Shown here: positions 1 to 6,265 of the stretch, in pieces
Layout of the letters: every line of letters starts with the position of its first letter
How positions within the stretch are numbered: position 1 is the stretch's first letter
Source: Fimenecus sp051881355
GTDB lineage: Bacteria; Bacillota; Clostridia; Oscillospirales; Acutalibacteraceae
Reading direction: 5' to 3'
Length of the DNA: 15,282 nt
Assembly (NCBI GenBank): GCA_051881355.1
Contig: JBJEPS010000049.1
Location: 1 to 15,282, forward strand
Made by a program: the position numbers and the translations under genes
The notes under the pieces: generated by a model
What the model was told of the DNA's origin: nothing
Database searches by the model: none
What the model saw: the letters and a program-made list of their open reading frames with translations, nothing else

Positions 1-25
1 TGACAGAAGTAAGGAGGGCTGTGCA

Positions 26-280
26 GTGAAAGACACTGTTGAAGATCGTGCAGTAGAACTCGGCGAATATATCGTGCAAAATCAAACTACCGTCCGTGCC
101 GCAGCGCAGGTATTCGGTATCAGCAAAAGTACCGTACATATGGATGTTGCAAAGCGTTTGGAACGCATTAACCCGTCACTGTATCATGAAGTGCGTGAGG
201 TTTTGGACGAAAATAAGGCGCAGCGTCATATTCGCGGCGGACTTGCCACGCGCGAGAAGTACAAACACATCGAAAAATAA
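26..280 (+). CDS. spoIIID: Sporulation transcriptional regulator SpoIIID
   Basis: This 84-residue protein matches SpoIIID in length and sequence style. SpoIIID is the small DNA-binding regulator that acts in the mother cell during sporulation, activating and repressing sigma-E-dependent genes. A helix-turn-helix is visible at about residues 22-43 (AAAQVFGISKSTVHMD), followed by the basic C-terminal segment typical of the family (HIRGGLATREKYK). The start is GTG at 26, with AAGGAGG at 11-17 giving 8 nt spacing; the GTG at 21 is followed by a stop codon two codons later. The gene is followed by its own hairpin terminator, so it is probably the last or only gene of its transcript, and its promoter lies outside the window. 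It is the main evidence that the organism forms spores. Confidence 0.96.
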   Translation: MKDTVEDRAVELGEYIVQNQTTVRAAAQVFGISKSTVHMDVAKRLERINPSLYHEVREVLDENKAQRHIRGGLATREKYKHIEK

Positions 281-310
281 TACTTTCTTTCTATCTAAAA
301 ACAAATGGAA

Positions 311-342
311 AAATACGCAGTCGCAAGATTGCGTATTTTTTT
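311..342 (+). terminator. Rho-independent terminator after spoIIID
   Basis: A nine-base-pair stem (AAATACGCA at 311-319 with TGCGTATTT at 330-338) is followed by a run of T residues to 342. It lies 30 bases after the spoIIID stop and just before the next promoter. Confidence 0.85.
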
Positions 343-343
343 G

Positions 344-372
344 TTGGCATTGTGTATTTTTTGTGATACAAT
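344..372 (+). promoter_or_regulatory. Sigma-A type promoter for the glycosyltransferase gene
   Basis: TTGGCA at 344-349 and TACAAT at 367-372 are separated by 17 bp. A TG dinucleotide one base before the -10 box makes an extended -10 element. It sits directly after the spoIIID terminator and about 30 bases before the ATG at 405, so it most likely starts the glycosyltransferase transcript. This is a sequence match only. Confidence 0.7.
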
Positions 373-404
373 AAGAAAGATTTAGTAAGAAAGGAAGTGT
401 GCAG

Positions 405-1358
405 ATGAAAACTTTGGATTTAATTGTACCTTGTTATAATGAAGAAGAAGCGCTTCCGATATTCTTTGAGACGGTTGCACCGATTGCGGATGGACTTGCG
501 GATACTGCTGTTCGTTTTCTGTTTGTGGATGACGGCAGCCGTGATAAAACGCTTGCCGTACTGCGGGATTTGGCTGAGCGGGATCAGCGTGTACGCTATA
601 TTTCTTTTTCACGCAATTTCGGCAAAGAAGCGGCAATGCTTGCAGGGCTTCGAGCAACGAACGCCGATTATGTCGGCATTATTGATGCGGATTTACAGCA
701 TGACCCGAATTTAATCCCTGAAATGTTGTGCGCTGTTTCTGATGAAGGCTATGACATTGCAGCGGCGCGTCGAATTGATCGTACCGGTGAGTCTAAAGTC
801 AAAAGCAGCTTTTCTAAAGCGTTTTATAAAATCATCAATCGTATTTCTGACGCCAACATTGAAGAAGGGGCGCAGGATTATCGCATTATGAAGCGAAAAG
901 TGGTGCAGGCGATTTTGTCCATGCCCGAATATAACCGATTCTCCAAAGGAATTTTCAGTTGGGTTGGCTTTAACACTAAATGGTTCCCGCATGAAAACCG
1001 TGCGCGCACAGCAGGCACTTCTAAATGGTCCTTTGGCAGTCTTGCCACATATGCAATGGACGGGATTGTGAATTTTTCCACAGCTCCGTTAAAGATTTCT
1101 TTGTTTTTCGGCTCGGTTTTAAGCTTTGTCGGCATTATTTATGCTTTGTATATTATTATTCGCACACTGATTTTAGGGAGCGATGTGCCCGGCTATCCGT
1201 CTATTATTTCTGCAATTTTAATTATCGGCGGGTTTATACTGCTCTTTTTGGGCGTTTTGGGTGAATATATCTCAAGAATTTATATGGAAGTGAAAAACCG
1301 TCCGAATTATATTATTGACGAAACCAATATAATTCCCGAAACCGACGAAAAAAAATAA
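405..1358 (+). CDS. GtrB/DPM1-like membrane glycosyltransferase, family 2
   Basis: This 317-residue protein has a GT-A fold N-terminal domain and two C-terminal membrane helices, the architecture of bactoprenol glucosyl/mannosyl transferases (GtrB, YfdH, YkoT types). The N-terminal signature LIVPCYNEEEALP lies at residues 6-18. DDGSRD at 42-47 is the nucleotide-sugar region, and DADLQHDP from residue 94 carries the metal-binding DxD. Hydrophobic helices lie at about 231-253 and 266-288, with a cytoplasmic tail ending RPNYIID. Family knowledge suggests transfer of a hexose from a nucleotide sugar to undecaprenyl phosphate at the inner membrane face, for later modification of a cell-surface polymer. 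The sugar and polymer are not evident. An in-frame GTG at 399 exists, but the ATG at 405 has AAGGAAG at 391-397 with 7 nt spacing. No GtrA-type flippase lies next to it. Confidence 0.9.
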   Translation: MKTLDLIVPCYNEEEALPIFFETVAPIADGLADTAVRFLFVDDGSRDKTLAVLRDLAERDQRVRYISFSRNFGKEAAMLAGLRATNADYVGIIDADLQHDPNLIPEMLCAVSDEGYDIAAARRIDRTGESKVKSSFSKAFYKIINRISDANIEEGAQDYRIMKRKVVQAILSMPEYNRFSKGIFSWVGFNTKWFPHENRARTAGTSKWSFGSLATYAMDGIVNFSTAPLKISLFFGSVLSFVGIIYALYIIIRTLILGSDVPGYPSIISAILIIGGFILLFLGVLGEYISRIYMEVKNRPNYIIDETNIIPETDEKK

Positions 1359-1366
1359 AATAAACC

Positions 1367-1395
1367 TTGTAATTACTACATTTTTTATATATAAT
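1367..1395 (+). promoter_or_regulatory. Sigma-A type promoter for ileS
   Basis: TTGTAA at 1367-1372 and a perfect TATAAT at 1390-1395 are separated by 17 bp. Transcription would begin near 1402, leaving a leader of only about 40-60 nt before the ileS start. Confidence 0.72.
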
Positions 1396-1444
1396 CTTAT
1401 CAGTATGCACAAAACAAATTGTGCTGAAAGGTGGAAGCATAAAA

Positions 1445-4400
1445 GTGGCAGAGGAAAAAAATATGTTCGTCGAATTGGAACATAATGTAATGGATTTTTG
1501 GGAGCGGGAAAAATGCTTTGAAAAATTGCGCGAAAAAAATCAGGGCAATAAAATGTTCCGCTTTTTGGACGGTCCGATTACCGCCAACAACCCGATGGGG
1601 ATTCACCATGCTTGGGGCAGAAGCATTAAGGATATTTTCATTCGTTACCATGCGATGAACGGTTGCGACTGCCGCTACCAAAACGGGTTTGACTCCCAGG
1701 GGCTTTGGGTGGAGGTTGAGGTCGAAAAAGAGCTCGGCTTTGAAACCAAAAAAGATATTGAAGAGTACGGTATGGATAAATTTACGCAGGCTTGCAAAGA
1801 CCGCGTAAAGCATTTTTCGGGGATTATCACCGAGCAGTCCAAACGTCTCGGGCAGTGGATGGATTGGGATAATTCCTATTTTACCAATACTGACGAGAAT
1901 ATCGGTGGTATTTGGTATTTCTTGAAAAAGTGTGATGAGCACGGCTGGATTCAGCGCGAGTATAAGCCGATGCCTTGGTGCCCCAGATGCGGCACTTCGC
2001 TTTCCGAGCACGAAATGACCGGCTCTTACAAACTGATGACGCATAACTCCGTGTTCTTTAAACTGCCGATTCAAGAATTGAACAGCAAAATGCTTGTTTG
2101 GACAACTACGCCGTGGACGCTGTCCTCGAATGTGGCATTGGCGGTGAATCCTGACATTGACTATGTGGAAGTCAAGGTGAAAAGTGATGAACAGACTTTA
2201 ATCCTTGCCAAAAACGCAATTAAATATTTGGGTGATGACAAAGTTGAAGTTGTGCGTGGCTTGAAAGGCGCGGAGCTTGTCGGGCTGCACTATGAAACCT
2301 GTTTCCCCGATATTCCCGCCCAGGCAGGGATTGACCATAAAATCGTACCGTGGGAGGATGTTGCCGCGGACGAAGGAACGGGCGTTGTGCATATCGCGCC
2401 CGGTTGCGGTATTGAGGACTTTGAACTCGGGGAGCGGATCGGTCTTGCAAAGGTGATGCCGATTGACGATACCGGCATTTATCTCGACGGCTTCGGCTGG
2501 ATGACCGGTAAGGACAGCCACACTATCGCGGACGAAGTGTTCGAGCATTTGAAAGCGGACAATAAGCTCTACAAAGTTGAGCCGCACGAGCACAGTTACC
2601 CTGTGTGCTGGCGTTGCAAATCCGAGGTGGTGTTCCGTTTAGTACCCGCTTGGTATATTCGTACCGAGGAGTTAAAACCGAAACTTATCGAAGCCGCAAA
2701 TGCCGTGAAATGGGAGCCTGCTTCCAACGGCAAGCGTATGAACGATTGGCTGACCAATATGGGCGACTGGAATATTTCCAGAAAGCGCTACTACGGTATG
2801 CCGTTGCCGTTTTATCCGTGTGACTGCGGGCATACCACCGTTGTCGGCTCGCGGCAGGAACTGCGTGATTTAGCGGTTGACCCTGCAAAAGTTGACGCCC
2901 TGCCGGAACTGCACCGCCCGTGGGTAGACGAAATTCAAATCAAATGCCCGCATTGCGGAAAGCCTGTTTCCCGTGTTTCCGAAATCGGCGATGTTTGGCT
3001 GGATGCCGGTATTGTATCGTTTTCGACGCTCGGTTATTTCCGAGATAAGGAGTATTGGAGAAAGAATTATCCCGCAGAGTGGGTCACCGAAATGCACGAA
3101 CAGGTACGTTTGTGGTTCTATTCGCTTCTGTTTATGAGCGTTGTTTTAGAGGGCAGAGCACCATACGAGCGCGTTTTGACCAACAGCGCAGTTGTTTCCG
3201 AGGACGGCTCAAAATTCTCGAAAACGGGCTTTATGATTAAATTTGACGAGGCGGCGGAGAAAATCGGCGCGGATACCATTCGCTATATGTATGCAGGTGC
3301 GCCGGTTTCCAGCGATGTGCGTTTCGGTTATAATCTCGGTGATGAAGCACGTAGAAAACTGCTGTCTTTCTGGAATATTTATACGTTCTATGAAACCTAT
3401 GCCAAAATTGACAAGCCGAATTTTGATGGCTACACGCCTGACAAATCCAAAATGAGTCCCACGGACTTGTGGCTTGTGGCACGAACCAATGAATTTATCA
3501 AACGCGCAACGGCGTGCTATGATGATTACAAAGTCTATTTGTTGGTCAAAGATTTTGAAGTGTTCGTAGACGATATTTCCAACTGGTATATTCGTACCAA
3601 TCGCCGCCGTTTCTGGAAAACGGGTGACGAGCAGGACAAGAAATTGGCATATTGGGTGCTGTTCTATGCGCTTAATTCTGCTGTACAGGTAATGGCGCCT
3701 GTCATTCCGTTTATGACCGAGCACATTTGGCAGAATTTGACTCGTAAAGTGTTGCCGTCGTCGCCGATTTCCGTGCATTTGAGCGATTGGCCGAAACCCT
3801 TGGAGGGCTTTGATAATGATGAAATCATTGCACAAACCGCTATGGTGCGTGAGGCGATTGCTGTGGCAATGCGGTTGCGCAATGAACAACAGCTAAAAGT
3901 GCGTCAGCCGCTTTCAACACTGTATATTTGTTGCGATATGGATGCGGCGAATAATATCCGTACCTTTGAGAAAAATATTTTAGACGAGCTCAATATCAAG
4001 GAACTCGTGTATTTGCAAGACGTAAATGTGCTTGAGGATAAATATTTGACCGTCAACTTTAAGGTTGCAGGTGCGGTGCTCAAACAAAATGTGAATAAGA
4101 TGAAACAAACGCTGGAGGGTCTTTCCGATGTGGAAATGGCGGCGGCTGTGGCGGCTGTGGAAGCCGGTGGGCAGGTGACTGTACCCGGTTTTGAGGGAGC
4201 TTTTGACGCTTCTATTTTCAATTTGGCTAACAAAACCAAGGCGGGCATTGTTTCTGCCGAATTCCAAAACGGCGCGGCGGTAATTGCCATTGACACCACG
4301 CTGACGGAGGACTTAATCCGCGAGGGCTTGGTGCGCGACATCATTCGGCAATGCCAGCTTATCCGTAAAGAAGCAGGCTATGAAGTGGAACAGCGTGTCA

Positions 4401-4579
4401 ATATGGCAATTGTTTCGGACAATGCCGATATTATTGCGGCATTAGCAGAAAAGAAAGCGTATTTGGAAACAGAATTGCTTGCCGATACCGTTTTGCTGAA
4501 TGAAGCGCTTACGGCTGACCTTGAAAAAGAAGTGGATATTGCCGACAGTAAAGTTAAACTTTCGGTTGTGAAAGCATAA
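1445..4579 (+). CDS. ileS: Divergent isoleucyl-tRNA synthetase (class I tRNA ligase)
   Basis: This large class I synthetase, 1044 residues from GTG 1445, charges tRNA-Ile with isoleucine using ATP. The order matches long IleS enzymes: catalytic core, CP1 editing domain with TTTPWTL (220-226) and GTGVVHIAPG (about 311-320), then the KMSKS-type loop, anticodon-binding helices and a C-terminal extension. Four cysteine pairs suit two zinc knots (C179/C182, C388/C391, C459/C461, C501/C504). It is unusual at both ATP signatures: the HIGH position reads HHAW (54-57, context PMGIHHAWGR) and the KMSKS position reads KFSKT (590-594). The PMGxHHAWGR form belongs, as I recall, to a deep-branching IleS-like family. 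Start choice is between GTG 1445 (AAAGGTGG at 1427-1434) and ATG 1463 (GAGGA at 1451); the GTG at 1421 overlaps that Shine-Dalgarno and is less likely. Isoleucine rather than valine or leucine specificity is inferred from overall similarity, and a second IleS elsewhere is possible. Confidence 0.88.
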   Translation: MAEEKNMFVELEHNVMDFWEREKCFEKLREKNQGNKMFRFLDGPITANNPMGIHHAWGRSIKDIFIRYHAMNGCDCRYQNGFDSQGLWVEVEVEKELGFETKKDIEEYGMDKFTQACKDRVKHFSGIITEQSKRLGQWMDWDNSYFTNTDENIGGIWYFLKKCDEHGWIQREYKPMPWCPRCGTSLSEHEMTGSYKLMTHNSVFFKLPIQELNSKMLVWTTTPWTLSSNVALAVNPDIDYVEVKVKSDEQTLILAKNAIKYLGDDKVEVVRGLKGAELVGLHYETCFPDIPAQAGIDHKIVPWEDVAADEGTGVVHIAPGCGIEDFELGERIGLAKVMPIDDTGIYLDGFGWMTGKDSHTIADEVFEHLKADNKLYKVEPHEHSYPVCWRCKSEVVFRLVPAWYIRTEELKPKLIEAANAVKWEPASNGKRMNDWLTNMGDWNISRKRYYGMPLPFYPCDCGHTTVVGSRQELRDLAVDPAKVDALPELHRPWVDEIQIKCPHCGKPVSRVSEIGDVWLDAGIVSFSTLGYFRDKEYWRKNYPAEWVTEMHEQVRLWFYSLLFMSVVLEGRAPYERVLTNSAVVSEDGSKFSKTGFMIKFDEAAEKIGADTIRYMYAGAPVSSDVRFGYNLGDEARRKLLSFWNIYTFYETYAKIDKPNFDGYTPDKSKMSPTDLWLVARTNEFIKRATACYDDYKVYLLVKDFEVFVDDISNWYIRTNRRRFWKTGDEQDKKLAYWVLFYALNSAVQVMAPVIPFMTEHIWQNLTRKVLPSSPISVHLSDWPKPLEGFDNDEIIAQTAMVREAIAVAMRLRNEQQLKVRQPLSTLYICCDMDAANNIRTFEKNILDELNIKELVYLQDVNVLEDKYLTVNFKVAGAVLKQNVNKMKQTLEGLSDVEMAAAVAAVEAGGQVTVPGFEGAFDASIFNLANKTKAGIVSAEFQNGAAVIAIDTTLTEDLIREGLVRDIIRQCQLIRKEAGYEVEQRVNMAIVSDNADIIAALAEKKAYLETELLADTVLLNEALTADLEKEVDIADSKVKLSVVKA

Positions 4580-4590
4580 GGAGGATAAAC

Positions 4591-4797
4591 ATGCTTAAGG
4601 AAATTACAAAAGAAATGACCATCGGCGACATTTTGGATGCTGACCGCGAAACAGTTCCTTTTTTCTTGGAAATGGGCATGCATTGCCTCGGCTGTCCTGC
4701 ATCTCGCGGGGAAACCGTTGAACAGGCGTGCGAGGTGCACGGCGTTGACGCGGATGAACTTGTGAACAAAATCAACGAATTTCTCAAGAATAAATAA
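4591..4797 (+). CDS. DUF1858 small cysteine protein (hybrid-cluster-associated redox disulfide type)
   Basis: This 68-residue soluble protein consists of a single DUF1858 domain. It opens with EITKEMTIGDILD and carries the family's cysteine signature: C32 and C35 in MHCLGCPAS, then C47. Members are found alone or fused to redox and hybrid-cluster proteins, and a redox-active disulfide or metal-binding role has been proposed; no reaction is established. AAGGAGG at 4578-4584 overlaps the ileS stop codon and gives 6 nt spacing to the ATG, so the gene is almost certainly co-transcribed with ileS, 11 nt upstream. A hairpin with a T-tract follows immediately. The cysteine spacing is intact and the protein is full length for the family. 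Confidence 0.88.
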   Translation: MLKEITKEMTIGDILDADRETVPFFLEMGMHCLGCPASRGETVEQACEVHGVDADELVNKINEFLKNK

Positions 4798-4807
4798 GGA
4801 CGAAACG

Positions 4808-4845
4808 AGGGGCTGTAACATTGGAATGTTGCGCCCCTGTTTTCT
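4808..4845 (+). terminator. Terminator or attenuator hairpin before trmK
   Basis: AGGGGC at 4808-4813 pairs with GCCCCT at 4833-4838. The inner arms, about 4815-4821 with 4826-4832, extend the stem with one bulged T, and GTTTT follows at 4839-4843. It fits the end of the ileS-DUF1858 transcript. Because trmK begins at 4856 with no clear promoter in between, partial readthrough (attenuation) is equally plausible. Confidence 0.65.
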
Positions 4846-4855
4846 ATGGTGCTAT

Positions 4856-5539
4856 ATGCTGAATTTGACAAATCGTTTGCAATTAGTAGCTGACTGTTTA
4901 AATCCTTGCGTTTGTATGGCGGATATCGGTACAGACCATGCCTATTTACCTGCTTGGTGTCTTTTGAACGGAAAAGCGCAGTTTGCCATTGCCGCGGATA
5001 TCAATCCAAAGCCGCTTGCCAATGCACGACAGACGATAGGTACATACGGCTTAGAGGAACGCATTGAACTGCGTCTATCCGATGGTCTGCAAAGGATATC
5101 TGCAGACGAGGTGCAGGAAATCGTCGTGGCGGGCATGGGCGGCAACCAAATTGCCGATATGGTTGCATCTACCACATGGCTGCAAGATGATACAAAGCAT
5201 TTGGTGTTACAGCCGATGACGCATTACGAAGATGTGCGAAAAGCGCTTATAGAAAATGGTTTTCAAATTGAGTCAGAACGCACCACCACTGAGGGGGAGC
5301 GGCTGTATTTGGTGATTTCTGCACGGCTTGACGGCGAAAAACGTGTATATCCCGATTGGTATGTATATGCCGGAGAATTGGTACACAGTAAACAGGAAAC
5401 AGACCGTTTGTTTTTAGATAAAATTCTTGCGCGACTGCAAAAGCGTGCTGATGCGCTTCGTGAGAAGAATGCGGCAGAGTCGGAACGGCTGTCTGTAATG
5501 ATTAAGGAGATAGACCATGAACGCAGGGCAGATTTATGA
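4856..5539 (+). CDS. trmK: tRNA (adenine22-N1)-methyltransferase TrmK
   Basis: This 227-residue SAM-dependent methyltransferase belongs to the TrmK/YqfN family, which makes m1A at position 22 of bacterial tRNAs. Motif I reads ADIGTDHAYLP (22-32), with an acidic residue after the next strand (D48 in AADINPKPL). The family-typical AGMGG is at 92-96, followed by LVLQPMTHYEDVRKAL. The C-terminal third is helical and charged, as expected for the coiled-coil domain. The start at 4856 aligns with TrmK N-termini (LTNRLQLVADCL). An in-frame ATG at 4826 would add ten residues, but it lies inside the upstream hairpin and the extra residues do not resemble the family. The Shine-Dalgarno is weak for either start. 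The gene overlaps the next one by 23 nt, the common trmK-nif3 pairing in Firmicutes. Confidence 0.93.
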   Translation: MLNLTNRLQLVADCLNPCVCMADIGTDHAYLPAWCLLNGKAQFAIAADINPKPLANARQTIGTYGLEERIELRLSDGLQRISADEVQEIVVAGMGGNQIADMVASTTWLQDDTKHLVLQPMTHYEDVRKALIENGFQIESERTTTEGERLYLVISARLDGEKRVYPDWYVYAGELVHSKQETDRLFLDKILARLQKRADALREKNAAESERLSVMIKEIDHERRADL

Positions 5540-6257
5540 GTACATAGACCATATTGCGCCGTTTTCAGAACAAGAGGAATGGGATAACAGCGGCTTTCAA
5601 GTCGGTGAACGGGCAAAAGAAGTGCACAAAATTTTATTTGCATTGGACGCAACTGCCGATTTGGTAGTGGAAGCACACAAAAAGCAGTGCGACTTAATTT
5701 TGACGCACCACCCGTTTTTGTTTCATGCGCAAAAGCAATTTACGGAGCAAAATCCCGCGTACCTTGCGGCGAAATACAATATAGCCGTGATTTCTGCACA
5801 TACTTCGTATGACTGTGCCGACGGCGGCGTGAACGATGTTCTTGCACAAACGCTTGGTCTTCGCAATATTTGCAAAACGGAGGACGGGCTTTGCAGAGTC
5901 GGTGAAATTGACCGTCAAACGGCTTTGGATTTTGCAAAAACAACAAATACAGTTTTACAAACTTGTGTCACCGTTTCATTGCCGCAAAAAGAAATTTGTA
6001 CGGTCGCGGTTTGCGGCGGTGCAGGAATGGAGTTTGCAGAACAGGTCAAAGCAGCGGGCGCAGACTTGTTTGTTACAGGTGAAGCAAGGCATCATGAGAT
6101 TTTAGAAGCGCGCGATGCGGATTTGGCGGTTATCATCGCAGGACATTTTGAAACCGAGCACCCTGCGATTGTTTCACTGCAAAAACGCATACAAAGCGTT
6201 TTCCCCGAAATCGAGTGTATTCTATCTGACCAAATCACGCCGACCGTAACCGTATAG
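5517..6257 (+). CDS. Nif3-like dinuclear metal centre protein (GTP cyclohydrolase I type 2 family)
   Basis: This 246-residue protein of the Nif3/YbgI/YqfO family forms toroidal hexamers with a two-metal site in each subunit; the physiological reaction is unsettled. The visible signatures are EEWDNSGFQVG (20-30), the metal-binding THHPF with H64 and H65, AHTSYD ending at D99, and GHFETE with H210 and E214 near the C-terminus, matching the metal ligands of E. coli YbgI. At 246 residues it is the short form, without the extra inserted domain of Bacillus YqfO. AAGGAGA at 5504-5510 precedes the ATG. The start lies inside the end of trmK, which suggests translational coupling. Confidence 0.92.
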   Translation: MNAGQIYEYIDHIAPFSEQEEWDNSGFQVGERAKEVHKILFALDATADLVVEAHKKQCDLILTHHPFLFHAQKQFTEQNPAYLAAKYNIAVISAHTSYDCADGGVNDVLAQTLGLRNICKTEDGLCRVGEIDRQTALDFAKTTNTVLQTCVTVSLPQKEICTVAVCGGAGMEFAEQVKAAGADLFVTGEARHHEILEARDADLAVIIAGHFETEHPAIVSLQKRIQSVFPEIECILSDQITPTVTV

Positions 6258-6265
6258 GAGTTCTT

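Noticed and set aside
1400..2074. 224-codon open frame on the minus strand
   Set aside because: It lies antisense to the start of ileS, whose protein is clearly conserved in the other frame. No ribosome site or recognisable domain is present.
3209..3889. 226-codon open frame on the minus strand
   Set aside because: It is antisense to the catalytic and anticodon-binding parts of ileS; composition is His/Arg/Ile-rich as expected for a shadow frame.
4826..4855. Upstream ATG for trmK giving ten more residues
   Set aside because: It falls inside the hairpin stem and the added residues (MLRPCFLWCY) do not resemble TrmK N-termini.
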